DNA of 31,498 bases from an uncultured Oscillospiraceae bacterium (GCA_905192745.1 CAJJLZ010000028.1:1-31498); one strand, 5' to 3'. Positions 22,747 through 31,211 are shown, counted from the first letter of the stretch. Numbers and translations are program-made. Notes: a model not told the origin generated them from the letters alone.

Positions 22747-23661
22747 ATGCTGACAACAGCGCAAAAACTGGAATTCCGTTCACCTACGGTGGAGGACGCC
22801 GTCTGGGCCGCGCCGCTGCTGCGCGCGGGCGGGTACCGGGCATGCGAATATTCCTTTACCACGATTTATATGTGGCGCAATTATTATCAAAACGAAATTG
22901 CCCGCCGCGGCGATACCCTCTTCATCCGGTCGGGGGAGACCGAGCCGGTCTATCTGCTGCCGGTGGGAGGCGAACTGCGGGAGGGGATTGCGCTCCTGCG
23001 CGATTATGCCCACGAGCGGGGGGAACCGCTGATCCTGTTCGGCGCGGATCAGGAGAGAAAGGAACAGGTCGAGGGGTGGTTCCCCGGTGTGTTCGACTGG
23101 CAGCCTTCTGAAAACGATTTCGACTATCTCTACAATACGGAGGATCTGGTGAACCTCGCGGGAAAGAAATATCACGGGAAGCGCAACCATATCGCGGCCT
23201 TTTCGGCGGCGAATGAGTGGCGGTATGAGCCGGTCACGAATGAAAACGCCGGCGAAGTGATGGAGATGGTGCGCGAGTGGTGCCGGGAGAGGGGCAATTG
23301 CTCCGATCCCGGCCTCAAAAGCGAACGCTGCGCCGTCAAGGAGTCGCTGGGAAACCGGGACGCGCTTTCCCTGAAGGGCGGCCTGATCCGGGTGGGCGGT
23401 GACGGCGGCAAGGTGGTGGCGATGACTCTGGGTTCGCCGATCAGCGACGAGGTGTTCGACGTGCATGTGGAAAAAGCACTTCCCGATTATGGGACGGCTT
23501 ACGCCGTGATTAACCGGGAATTCGCCGCGCATGAGATTCTGGGGAGATATTCCCTGATTAACCGGGAAAACGACCTCGGCATTGAAGGACTGCGCCGGGC
23601 GAAAAAGAGTTATCAGCCGGTGCGGATTCTGGAAAAGTATCTCGGAACCGAAAAATGTTGA
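22747..23661 (+). CDS. DUF2156 family (phosphatidylglycerol lysyltransferase-like) protein
   Basis: 304 residues, soluble. It resembles the DUF2156 GNAT-like domain that also forms the cytoplasmic part of MprF: FDYLYNTEDLVNLAGKKYHG and KRNHIAAFSA in the middle, then SLINRENDLGIEGLRRAKKS near the end, a very characteristic closing motif. There is no membrane domain, so it is not an MprF itself; its acceptor is unknown. It starts 4 nt after the previous stop and overlaps the GNAT gene by 7 nt, so it is part of one operon. Confidence 0.87.
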   Translation: MLTTAQKLEFRSPTVEDAVWAAPLLRAGGYRACEYSFTTIYMWRNYYQNEIARRGDTLFIRSGETEPVYLLPVGGELREGIALLRDYAHERGEPLILFGADQERKEQVEGWFPGVFDWQPSENDFDYLYNTEDLVNLAGKKYHGKRNHIAAFSAANEWRYEPVTNENAGEVMEMVREWCRERGNCSDPGLKSERCAVKESLGNRDALSLKGGLIRVGGDGGKVVAMTLGSPISDEVFDVHVEKALPDYGTAYAVINREFAAHEILGRYSLINRENDLGIEGLRRAKKSYQPVRILEKYLGTEKC

Positions 23662-24551
23662 GGGCAGGCCGGGCGGCAGAGCCGGAAGCGCTGGAAATCG
23701 GTGTTTCCGGGCCGGAACAGCGGGCTGAAATCGAGGAAATCTGGCGCGCCTCTTTCCCGGAGGATTCCGCGGCGGCGCGCGCCCTGTTTCTGGACCGGCT
23801 CCTTCCTTGCGGATATTGTCTGTCCGGTTCGGTCGGCGGCCGGCCGGTCACCATGGCCTTCCTGCTTCCCGCGGAGCTGGAGACCGGGACGGCGGTACTG
23901 CCGCTGCAGTATATTTTCGCGGCGGCAACTCTCCCGGCCTGTAGGGGGTGGGGCCTGTTCGGCCGGCTGCTCCGGCAGGCGCTGGAGCGGGCAAGGGAAC
24001 AGGGAATTGCCGCTTCCTTCCTCCGTCCGGCCGAGCCGGGATTGGCGGCCTATTACGAGCGCTTCGGATATCGGCCCTTCTTCCGGTCGGCGGCCGAGCG
24101 GGTGAGCCGGGAGACGTTCCATCCGGCGGGGGCGCTGCCGGCCGGCGGGTTTGCCCTGCTGGAGGACGAGCGGAACGCGGCGGCCTTCCGGAACGCGGCG
24201 CTGGAGGGGCATCCCGTCTGGGTGCGCTGGCCGGATGAGCTGGCGGCTTTGGCCGCCGACGCGGCCGTTTTATCCGGCGGCGGAGCCTTTGCCGGAGAGG
24301 GCGGCTTCGCTTTGTGCGAACCGGCGGGAGATACGCTGTTTATCCGGGATTGGAGCTGCCGGCCGGCGGCGGAAAAGGAACTCCGCGCGGCGGTGGCGGC
24401 GCACTTTCCCCAGCGGGAAATCGCGCTTTCCCCTCCGGCCGCGCCGGGGGAAGGGGAGCCCTTCGGCTGGCTTTGTCCGCTGAACGGGGGAAGGGGCTTT
24501 TGGGCTTCTCTGGAGAAGAAAAGCCCCTATCTTGGCTTGGCATTCGAATAA
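23655..24551 (+). CDS. GNAT family N-acetyltransferase
   Basis: 298 residues. The N-terminal half is a GNAT domain: YIFAAATLPACRGWGLFGRL (about 76-95) contains the RGxGLF acetyl-CoA pyrophosphate loop, followed by AAYYERFGYRPFF. The second half (from about 155) may be a second, degenerate GNAT-like domain, a layout seen in Eis-like double-GNAT proteins. The acetyl acceptor cannot be inferred. The ATG at 23655 lies inside the end of the preceding gene. GC content here is very high, with many CGG/GCG codons. Confidence 0.85.
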   Translation: MLRAGRAAEPEALEIGVSGPEQRAEIEEIWRASFPEDSAAARALFLDRLLPCGYCLSGSVGGRPVTMAFLLPAELETGTAVLPLQYIFAAATLPACRGWGLFGRLLRQALERAREQGIAASFLRPAEPGLAAYYERFGYRPFFRSAAERVSRETFHPAGALPAGGFALLEDERNAAAFRNAALEGHPVWVRWPDELAALAADAAVLSGGGAFAGEGGFALCEPAGDTLFIRDWSCRPAAEKELRAAVAAHFPQREIALSPPAAPGEGEPFGWLCPLNGGRGFWASLEKKSPYLGLAFE

Positions 24552-24630
24552 CCGGGCGCTTTTCAACCGGGCGGACGATTCCCGGCGATACTCTTTTTTC
24601 GGCAGGCCCGGCGGCCTGACGGGAGAAAGG

Positions 24631-25179
24631 ATGCGGAAGATGATTGCTGTATTTTTAGCGATGGGCTTTGAAGAGATTGAGGCGCTCGCCGTGGTGGATG
24701 TGCTGCGGCGGGCGGAGCTGGACGTGGTAACCGTTGGGGTCGGCGGGCCGGTGGTTCGCGGCTCCCACGGTGTCACCGTGGCGGCGGATATCCCGGACGG
24801 GGAATTCGATCCCTCCGCGGCACAGGCGATTGTGCTGCCCGGCGGTATGCCGGGAACGCTGAATCTGGAGCGTTCCCCGGTCGTGCAGGCCGCGCTGGAT
24901 TCGGCGGCCGAACGGGGCGCCTGGATCGCGGCAATCTGCGCCGCGCCTTCCATCCTTGGGCATCGGGGGATGCTGAAAGGAAAAAAGGCGGTCTGTTTTC
25001 CCGGTTACGAGCAGGAGCTGGAGGGCGCGATCCTTACCGGCGAGCCGGTGGAGGCCGACGGCCGGCTGATTACCGCGCGCGGCGCGGGAGTGGCGGTCGA
25101 ATTCGGGCTGCGCATCGTGGCGGAGATGATTTCTCCCGAACGGGCCGAGACGATGAAGGCGGCCATGCAATGTCGGTAG
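24631..25179 (+). CDS. DJ-1/PfpI family protein
   Basis: 182 residues, the length of DJ-1/YajL/ThiJ proteins. The nucleophile elbow AAICAAPSILGHRGML carries the conserved cysteine (about residue 104), and AMGFEEIEAL near the N-terminus carries the conserved acidic residue. DJ-1 proteins are cytoplasmic and linked to protection from glyoxal or oxidative damage; the exact chemistry is debated. The ATG at 24631 has GGGAG 5 nt upstream; another ATG at 24640 is possible. The gene overlaps the next one by 10 nt. It lies 79 nt after the GNAT gene, with no terminator between them. Confidence 0.93.
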   Translation: MRKMIAVFLAMGFEEIEALAVVDVLRRAELDVVTVGVGGPVVRGSHGVTVAADIPDGEFDPSAAQAIVLPGGMPGTLNLERSPVVQAALDSAAERGAWIAAICAAPSILGHRGMLKGKKAVCFPGYEQELEGAILTGEPVEADGRLITARGAGVAVEFGLRIVAEMISPERAETMKAAMQCR

Positions 25180-25757
25180 GGGATATCCGGCCGATTAAGG
25201 CCACGCTGAGGGAACAGTATAAGACGCTCCGAAGGGAGATGCCGCCCGAGATCAAAGCCCAGCGGGACCGGCAGATCGCCGGCCGGGTCGCCGCGCTGTG
25301 GCAGTATAAGCGCTGCCGGCAGCTTCTGACCTATGTTTCCACTCCGATCGAGGTGGATACGCTGGAAATTATCCGGCGGGCGCTGGCGGACGGCAAGAGG
25401 GTGGCGGTTCCCCGCTGTGTGCCGGGAACCCGGGATATGGAGTTTTATTGGATTAACGGGGTGGAGGAGCTGGAGCCGGGTACCTTCGGCGTGTTGGAAC
25501 CGCGGCCCGATCCCAAACGGAAAGTGACGGATTTTTCAAACGGCTTGTGTCTGGTGCCCGCTCTGTGTTATGATTGGAGAGGTTACCGCCTCGGTTATGG
25601 AAAGGGCTATTACGACCGTTTTCTGGCCGGCTTCGGCGGACATATGATCGGTGTTTGCTACAGCGACTGCATCCGGCGGAAGCTGCCGCACGGGCGGTTC
25701 GACCGCCCGGTGGAGCTGCTGGTGACCGATCGGTATCTGCGCCGCACCGCCCGCTGA
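25170..25757 (+). CDS. 5-formyltetrahydrofolate cyclo-ligase
   Basis: 195 residues. It converts 5-formyl-THF to 5,10-methenyl-THF using ATP, recovering a folate that otherwise is a dead end. The family motif RLGYGKGYYDRFLA (about 139-152) and the early KATLREQYKTLRREM are clear, with CLVPALCYDWRGYRLG before it. The ATG at 25170 lies inside the end of the DJ-1 gene. The folate theme links it to thyX upstream in the same run. Length is as expected. Confidence 0.95.
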   Translation: MSVGDIRPIKATLREQYKTLRREMPPEIKAQRDRQIAGRVAALWQYKRCRQLLTYVSTPIEVDTLEIIRRALADGKRVAVPRCVPGTRDMEFYWINGVEELEPGTFGVLEPRPDPKRKVTDFSNGLCLVPALCYDWRGYRLGYGKGYYDRFLAGFGGHMIGVCYSDCIRRKLPHGRFDRPVELLVTDRYLRRTAR

Positions 25758-25829
25758 CGAACAGCGGAACGGCGGCCGCGCAACATAATGATCCGCCGTG
25801 GACGGCGGAAGGTCAGGAGAGTGACGACC

Positions 25830-27344
25830 ATGGCGGAGGATCTGGACAAGATTTTCCAGGATATCGAAGCGGAAAAGGAAGCCCGGCGGCGGGAAGAGGA
25901 ACTGGCCCGGCGGATGCTTCAGGTGGACGAGAAAACGGCGGTCCGCCTTGCGGAGGAACGCCGAAGCAAGGTTTCCGGCTTTAAACTGAATCTGGATCTG
26001 GACGGGGAAGGCTCTGCGGAGCAGAACGCACCCGCCGCTTCGGCGGCGAACGGGGCGGACGAAACGGGATCCCTTTCCCCGGAGGAAGCGTTGTCCGTTC
26101 CGGAAACGGACGAATCCGCGGCGGCTCCGGAACCGATTCCGGAGCAGGAAACCGCGGCCTCCGCGCCGTCCGAATCGGAGGAACACGACGATCCGGCCGC
26201 TTCCTCCACCCGGAGGAAAAAGAAGAAAAATCCACAGGCGAAAACCGCATGGGGCTGTGTGCGGGGGATTATTTACGCCGTTCTGGTTCTCGCGGCGTCC
26301 GGCGTGCTGGCTTATTTTGTCATCGCGGGCGGACTGGATTTGACCGGGCTGAACAAATCGGATGTGAAGGTGCCGGTTACCCTGACCGAGGAGGACTGCA
26401 AGAGCACCAAAAAGGTCGCTCAAATCCTCGAGAAAGCGGGAATTATCGATCAGCCGTTTATCTTTGAAATGTACTGCAAGTTTACCAAAGCGGACGGAAA
26501 GTTCATGCCGCAGGAGGAGGCGGCCCTGTCCGCAGATATGGGATATGAAACCGTCATCAATATTCTGAAAGCGACCAAGCGGGCCACCGTGCGGGTTACC
26601 TTCCCCGAAGGGATGACGCTGGCGGAAATGGGCGCCAAGCTGGAGAAAGAGGGCGTTTGCACCGCCGGGGAATTTTTTGACGCGATGGAAAACGGCGAGT
26701 ATTCCTATACCTTTCTGACGGAAATCCCTTCCGACGAGGCCCATGCCGGCCGCGTCTACAAGCTGGAAGGGTATATGTTCCCGGACACCTATGAATTTTA
26801 TGTGGGCAGTTCGGGGGAAACCGCGGTGCGGAAGTTCCTTGAAGCCTTCAGTTCCCGGGTGGAAAAATCGGTCGTGGGGGAGGATGGGGACAGTACGCCG
26901 ACCTCCATCAAGGCCAAGGCGCAGGGGATGACGCTGGACGAGGTGCTTACTCTGGCGTCGATCGTTCAGTGGGAGGCGGGGAATCTTGAGGATATGTACA
27001 AGGTGGCGCGCGTTCTCCGCAACCGCTTGGACAATCCTACCGTATACCCCAAGCTGGAGTGCGATTCCACCCAACGGTATATCAACAGCATTACCCCTTC
27101 GAGTCAGGAGGGACAGGTGGTTGAAAATCTAGATTACGACACCTATAAGCGCAACGGTCTGCCGGTCGGCCCCATCAACAATCCCGGTATGGACGCGATC
27201 GACGCGGTGCTGAATCCGGCGGAGGATATGGAAGGGTATTATTACTTTGCCACCGATCTTTCAACCGGAAAGACGTATTATTCCCGGACCTATGAGGAGC
27301 ACGAACGCACCTGCCGGCGATACGGCATCGGGATGTACGCGTAG
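25830..27344 (+). CDS. mltG: Endolytic transglycosylase MltG
   Basis: 504 residues. MltG cuts nascent glycan strands near the membrane and sets their length. The first 140 residues are cytoplasmic, charged and low in complexity (two acidic-Ala stretches, EARRREEELARRM). One membrane helix (about 143-165) leads to the extracellular YceG domain, with a LysM-like part (about 190-275). The catalytic-loop segment LASIVQWEAGN has Glu382 at the position of E. coli Glu218; the nearby Glu of the usual EKE is Gln here. PINNPGMDAIDAVLNP and YYYFATDLSTGKTYYS near the end are family hallmarks. The ATG at 25830 has AGGAGAG upstream. The TAG stop lies at the edge of a repeat. Confidence 0.95.
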   Translation: MAEDLDKIFQDIEAEKEARRREEELARRMLQVDEKTAVRLAEERRSKVSGFKLNLDLDGEGSAEQNAPAASAANGADETGSLSPEEALSVPETDESAAAPEPIPEQETAASAPSESEEHDDPAASSTRRKKKKNPQAKTAWGCVRGIIYAVLVLAASGVLAYFVIAGGLDLTGLNKSDVKVPVTLTEEDCKSTKKVAQILEKAGIIDQPFIFEMYCKFTKADGKFMPQEEAALSADMGYETVINILKATKRATVRVTFPEGMTLAEMGAKLEKEGVCTAGEFFDAMENGEYSYTFLTEIPSDEAHAGRVYKLEGYMFPDTYEFYVGSSGETAVRKFLEAFSSRVEKSVVGEDGDSTPTSIKAKAQGMTLDEVLTLASIVQWEAGNLEDMYKVARVLRNRLDNPTVYPKLECDSTQRYINSITPSSQEGQVVENLDYDTYKRNGLPVGPINNPGMDAIDAVLNPAEDMEGYYYFATDLSTGKTYYSRTYEEHERTCRRYGIGMYA

Positions 27345-27420
27345 CGCCGCCTACCCGGCATATTTGTCAAACTTGTACGGCGGCGCTATCGAGAAACGCC
27401 TTCGCCGTTTCTCCGGAACG
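27342..27420 (+). repeat. Diverged copy of the double-hairpin repeat
   Basis: AGCGCCGCC (27343-27351) pairs with GGCGGCGCT (27379-27387), followed by GAGAAACG (27391-27398) pairing with CGTTTCTC (27406-27413), then CGGAACG. This is the same order and spacing as the 91-bp units at 29686-29867, but the TATACCAT end is not kept. Its first bases supply the mltG stop codon. Confidence 0.6.
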
Positions 27421-27489
27421 GGATCGGATTAAGAGGCCGCCCAATCGGTATGCATGCCGGCGTTATGACGTTATCCGGTGAAGTTATCG

Positions 27490-27539
27490 AAACAGCCGTG
27501 GACAGGATTGCACGGCAATCCTGTCCACGGCTGTTTTTG
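27490..27539. terminator. Strong bidirectional terminator between mltG and the PHP gene
   Basis: AACAGCCGTGGACAGGATTG (27491-27510) pairs perfectly with 27516-27535 around CACGG, with A on the left and TTTTT on the right. It serves the two convergent genes. Confidence 0.93.
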
Positions 27540-27561
27540 TTATACGTGTTATAAGCGCGGT

Positions 27562-28242
27562 TTATGCGGGTTGAATCAGTTGAAAATCGCCGCGTTTCAG
27601 CGCTTCCAGCAGATCCGCGTTGCCGGCAACCGGCGAGGGGAGGATCAGCCCGCCCCGGGCGAGATCCTCGTGCTCGTGATAGTCGCTGCCGGAGGATACC
27701 CGCAGACCGTGTTTCTCTGCGAAAGCCAGCGCCTGCGGATTGTTGTTGGCGTGCCGGGGATTGCCGTTGAAAACTTCCACGCCGTCCAGAAAAGCGGGAT
27801 CCCGCGGCTGGCAATAAGAACGGCAGGGGTGGGCCTGATACAGCACGGCGCCGTAATCCTGACAGGCCTTGTATACCTCCTGCTGAGTCATCGCGTACAG
27901 ACGCGGGTATTCATAGAGAAAATCCCGCCCAATGCCGTAGATCAGAAAATCTTCCGGCCCGCCGACAATACAGCTTTCCGCGCCGAGCAATACGGTTACG
28001 CCGACCTTCGCGCCGGTTTCCGCCGCGCGGTCATAGCCGGCGAGATACCGATCCACCTTTTCCCGTGCGGAGCCGGGGAAAGACTCCAGTATAGAGCTGT
28101 TGAAATGGTCGGTGATGACCATCCCGCCATAGCCTGCGCGGGCGTATTCCCGCACGGCAGTATCGGCCGGGACGGAGCCGCAGGGGCTGGTTTCGCTGGT
28201 ATGGGCGTGCATCTCGATTTTCATTCGGTTTGATTGGTTCAT
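27562..28242 (-). CDS. PHP domain metal-dependent phosphoesterase
   Basis: 226 residues of the PHP superfamily. Metal-binding motifs are complete: HAHTS (about 12-16), VITDHFN (about 43-49), GAESCI, QAHPCRS and GSDYHEHED (about 188-196). Such stand-alone PHP proteins hydrolyse phosphate esters (histidinol phosphate, nucleotides or oligoribonucleotides), and the substrate cannot be told here. The ATG at 28242 has AGGAA 6 nt upstream; a Met at 28224 has no site. It is co-directional with the MATE gene, 55 nt downstream of it, and probably on the same transcript. Confidence 0.9.
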   Translation of the reverse strand: MNQSNRMKIEMHAHTSETSPCGSVPADTAVREYARAGYGGMVITDHFNSSILESFPGSAREKVDRYLAGYDRAAETGAKVGVTVLLGAESCIVGGPEDFLIYGIGRDFLYEYPRLYAMTQQEVYKACQDYGAVLYQAHPCRSYCQPRDPAFLDGVEVFNGNPRHANNNPQALAFAEKHGLRVSSGSDYHEHEDLARGGLILPSPVAGNADLLEALKRGDFQLIQPA

Positions 28243-28297
28243 GCTGGTTTCCTGTTCCTTTCCGTGTGAAAATGGTGTTTTTCAGGGGACAGCCCCT

Positions 28298-29653
28298 TTA
28301 TTCTCTCGTCAGCCGGCGGATCCAGGGGAAGAAATTCACCTTGACCACCGCGACAAAGCATTTCAGAATCTGGTCGGATTTCAGGCAGATAAAGACGATC
28401 AGCGGCGGCAGGCGGAGCACAAAAGCCGCCAGCGCCGCGCTGGGAAGAACAATCAGCCACATGAAGATAAAATCGTTCACCAGCACAAAGGAGGTGTCCC
28501 CTCCGCCCCGGACGATACCGGTGAGTACCGCCACCTGATAGGAGGTTCCCACCACCGTGACGCTCAGGACGGTGATGAACAGGGAGGCCAGCTCCCGGGT
28601 ATCCGCCGTGATGCTGTAAAAGCCGAGGATGAAATCCTTGGCGAGAAAAAGCAGAAGTCCCGTGCCCGCGCCGATTCCGAGATACAGAACCTGCAGGGTT
28701 TTGGCATAGGCCTTCGCGTCATCCAGCCGGTTTTCGCCGATGGTCTTTCCCACAATGACCGAGCTGGCGCTCGCCGCCCCGTAAGTGACCACGGAAATGA
28801 TCTGGAAGATGGTGGTGGCGATGCTGTTTGCCGCGATGGTCGCCTGTCCCATATGCCCGAGAATGGAGGTCTGGATTGCCTGCGCCAGCCCCCACATGGT
28901 GTTGGAAAGAATAACCGGCAGCCCGACCCGCAGATAATCCCGGAACAGCACGCCGTCCATTCGGCGGAAATCCCTCAGACGGGTACGCAGCTTTTTATCG
29001 GCGAAGGCGGTATACGCTACCATAATCAGAAATTCCACGATCCGGGAAACCAGCGTGGCGATAGCCGCGCCCTGAATGCCCAGCTGCGGCGCGCCGAAGG
29101 TTCCGAAAATCAGCAGAGTGTTCAGACAACAGTTAATCACCAGCGTGGACCCCGAGACCACAAAGCTGATTTTTACCGTCTCCACGCTGCGCAGCGTAGC
29201 CAGCAGAATGTTGGTCATGGCAAAGAACACATAGGAAAAGCAGATGATCTGCAGATATTTCACCGCTTCCTCGATCACCGGCTGTTCGTTGGTTAACAGC
29301 CCGAGGCAGCCGCGGGGAAAGAAAAACACCAACGCCCACAGTATCAGTGCGGCGCCCACCGCGATCCGCATCCCAATGTTCTGCACCCGTCGGATGGCCG
29401 GGACGTCGCCTTTTCCCCAGTATTGGGAGGAAAGCACCACGATCCCTTCGCCTACCCCCATCACGATCATCTGGAGAAGAAACTGAATCTGATTGACCAG
29501 CGCGCTGCCCGCCAGGGCGGTTTCGCTGTATGCGCCGAGCATGAGGTTATCCGCAAGGTTGACGCTGAAGGTCAGCAGATTCTGTACGGCGATCATGCCG
29601 GTCAGAGAAAAAAAGGAGCGGTAAAACCGCCGTTCCTTTACCAGAACGCTCAT
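28298..29653 (-). CDS. MATE family efflux transporter
   Basis: 451 residues with about twelve membrane helices in two halves. Typical MATE features are visible: NLADNLMLGAYSETALAGSA near the first helices, GEGIVVLSSQYWGKGD, and GLAQAIQTSILGHMGQATIAANSIATT starting the second half. MATE proteins export drugs or metabolites in exchange for Na+ or H+. The ATG at 29653 has a weak ribosome site (GGGA about 13 nt upstream). Upstream are two short direct repeats (CATTCCCATA on the plus strand, 29661-29670 and 29681-29690) and the tandem 91-bp repeats, each with a minus-strand extended -10 that could drive the gene. Confidence 0.93.
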   Translation of the reverse strand: MSVLVKERRFYRSFFSLTGMIAVQNLLTFSVNLADNLMLGAYSETALAGSALVNQIQFLLQMIVMGVGEGIVVLSSQYWGKGDVPAIRRVQNIGMRIAVGAALILWALVFFFPRGCLGLLTNEQPVIEEAVKYLQIICFSYVFFAMTNILLATLRSVETVKISFVVSGSTLVINCCLNTLLIFGTFGAPQLGIQGAAIATLVSRIVEFLIMVAYTAFADKKLRTRLRDFRRMDGVLFRDYLRVGLPVILSNTMWGLAQAIQTSILGHMGQATIAANSIATTIFQIISVVTYGAASASSVIVGKTIGENRLDDAKAYAKTLQVLYLGIGAGTGLLLFLAKDFILGFYSITADTRELASLFITVLSVTVVGTSYQVAVLTGIVRGGGDTSFVLVNDFIFMWLIVLPSAALAAFVLRLPPLIVFICLKSDQILKCFVAVVKVNFFPWIRRLTRE

Positions 29654-29685
29654 AAATATTCATTCCCATAAGTTTTTTGTCATTC

Positions 29686-29776
29686 CCATAGCGCCGCCCA
29701 GCCGGGTTCTGTGCGGGCCTTGCCCGGCGGCGCAATTGAGAAATACCTGTCGGTATTTCTCCTGAACGTCATTATA
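29686..29776 (-). repeat. 91-bp promoter/stem-loop repeat, copy 1
   Basis: Starts CCATAGCGCCGCCC. GCGCCGCC (29691-29698) pairs with GGCGGCGC (29726-29733); GAGAAATACC (29738-29747) pairs with GGTATTTCTC (29752-29761). On the minus strand the right end reads TGGTATAAT (29779-29771), an extended -10 pointing at the MATE gene. Confidence 0.85.
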
Positions 29777-29867
29777 CCATAGCGCCGCCCGGCCGGATTC
29801 TGTGCGAGCCTTTGTTGGCGGCGCAATTGAGAAATACCTGTCGGTATTTCTCCTGAACGACATTATA
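29777..29867 (-). repeat. 91-bp promoter/stem-loop repeat, copy 2
   Basis: Tandem to copy 1 with the same period and only a few base changes, mostly in the loop of the GC-rich stem. The second stem-loop is identical (29829-29852). The extended -10 TGGTATAAT is at 29870-29862 (minus strand), with TTTCAT 16 nt further upstream as a possible -35. Confidence 0.85.
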
Positions 29868-29921
29868 CCATAAAGCGGCCGGAATGAAACGGCAAATTTT
29901 CTTTTTCAAGGAGAATCCCCC

Positions 29922-31211
29922 ATGTCCATACCTGCTGTCTCAAGAAAACGTCCGGAAATCCTTGCCCCCGCCGGGGACCGGGAGCGGCTGCTTGCCGCCC
30001 TGCGGTACGGCGCGGACGCGGTTTACCTTGCCGGCACCCAATTCGGGATGCGGTCCGCTCCGTCCAATTTTACCCCGGACGGCCTGCGGGACGCGGTCCG
30101 TCTCGCCCATGCGGCGGGTGCGAAGGTATACGTTGCCTGCAACGTTCTTCCCCGCAACGGGGAAATCGACAAGCTGCCCGCTTATCTGGAGCTGGTGCAG
30201 GACGCCGGAGCGGACGCGCTGATCGTAGCCGATCTGGGCGTGTTGTCTTTGACGAAGCGGTATGCTCCCCGCTGTGCGGTGCATATTTCGACCCAGACGG
30301 GGGTGGTGAATTATGAAGCCGCCCGGATGCTGCATGAACTGGGCGCATCCCGGGTGGTGCTGGCGAGGGAGCTGTCTCTGGCCGAGGCGGCGGAGCTCTG
30401 CGCCCGCGTCCCGGCGGGGCTGGAGGTGGAGTGCTTCGTTCACGGGGCGATGTGCATGTCGGTGTCCGGCCGCTGCCTGCTCTCCAACGTACTGACGGGA
30501 CGGGACGCCAACCACGGCGACTGCGCCCAGCCCTGTCGGTGGAAATACCGTCTCATTGAGGAGAAACGCCCCGGCGAGGAGTACGAAATCGGGGAAGGAG
30601 AGGGCGGCTCCTATCTTCTTAACGCGAACGATTTGTGCATGATTGACCATATTGCCGCGCTGGCGGAGGCCGGCGTAGCCTCCTTTAAGATCGAGGGACG
30701 GGCCAAGGCGGCCTATTACGTCGCCGCGGTTACCAACGCTTACCGTGCGGCGGCGGACGCTTACGAGAGGGCGGGATTTCCCGCCGATTACCGTCCCGCA
30801 CTCTGGATGCGGGAGGAGCTGGATAAGGTCAGCCATCGGCCTTACGGCACCGGCTTTTATTTCGGGATGCCGAAGCAGCATATCCAGAGCGGCGGCTATA
30901 TCCGGGAATACGAAGTCGCCGCCGTGGTCGAGGGTTACGCGGAGGGCAGGCTGCTGCTTTCCCAGCGGAACCATTTCCGCCGGGGAGAAACGCTGGACGT
31001 GCTGGAGCCGGGGCGGGAGCCGTTTCTCCTCCCGACGGAGGAGCTGTATGACGGGGAGGGCGTGCCGATCGACTGCGCGCCCCATCCCACCATGAAACTG
31101 CAAATTCCCTGGCCCCGGCCGCTGGCGGAAGGAAGCTTTTTGCGCCGGAAAACAACGAAGGAAAAGGCGGCAAAGACGAAACGGGAATACGCAGGGAACG
31201 CTCAACCGTAG
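29922..31211 (+). CDS. U32 family protein (RlhA/TrhP-like RNA hydroxylation)
   Basis: 429 residues. The N-terminal TIM-barrel-like part (EILAPAGDRERLLAALRYGA) and the signature EVECFVHGAMCMSVSGRCLL with the following NHGDCAQPCRWKY, which holds Fe-S-type cysteines, mark the U32 family. Once called peptidases, U32 proteins such as RlhA and TrhP hydroxylate rRNA or tRNA uridines/cytidines; TrhP-type tRNA U34 hydroxylation is likeliest here. The ATG at 29922 has AAGGAG 8 nt upstream. The last 60 residues are basic. A hairpin (31194-31224) overlaps the stop codon. In Firmicutes this gene often follows mltG. Confidence 0.93.
   Translation: MSIPAVSRKRPEILAPAGDRERLLAALRYGADAVYLAGTQFGMRSAPSNFTPDGLRDAVRLAHAAGAKVYVACNVLPRNGEIDKLPAYLELVQDAGADALIVADLGVLSLTKRYAPRCAVHISTQTGVVNYEAARMLHELGASRVVLARELSLAEAAELCARVPAGLEVECFVHGAMCMSVSGRCLLSNVLTGRDANHGDCAQPCRWKYRLIEEKRPGEEYEIGEGEGGSYLLNANDLCMIDHIAALAEAGVASFKIEGRAKAAYYVAAVTNAYRAAADAYERAGFPADYRPALWMREELDKVSHRPYGTGFYFGMPKQHIQSGGYIREYEVAAVVEGYAEGRLLLSQRNHFRRGETLDVLEPGREPFLLPTEELYDGEGVPIDCAPHPTMKLQIPWPRPLAEGSFLRRKTTKEKAAKTKREYAGNAQP

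Noticed and set aside
26967..26975. Loss of the MltG catalytic glutamate
   Set aside because: Counting along E. coli MltG shows Glu218 is the second Glu of EKE, which is kept here as Glu382; only the first Glu is Gln.
29660..29863. 67-codon minus-strand frame in the tandem repeats
   Set aside because: It contains the same peptide twice because it translates the 91-bp repeats; most likely a spurious frame of a non-coding element.
29686..29867. CRISPR array
   Set aside because: The copies are tandem without unique spacers, 91 bp long and promoter-like; no cas genes are nearby.
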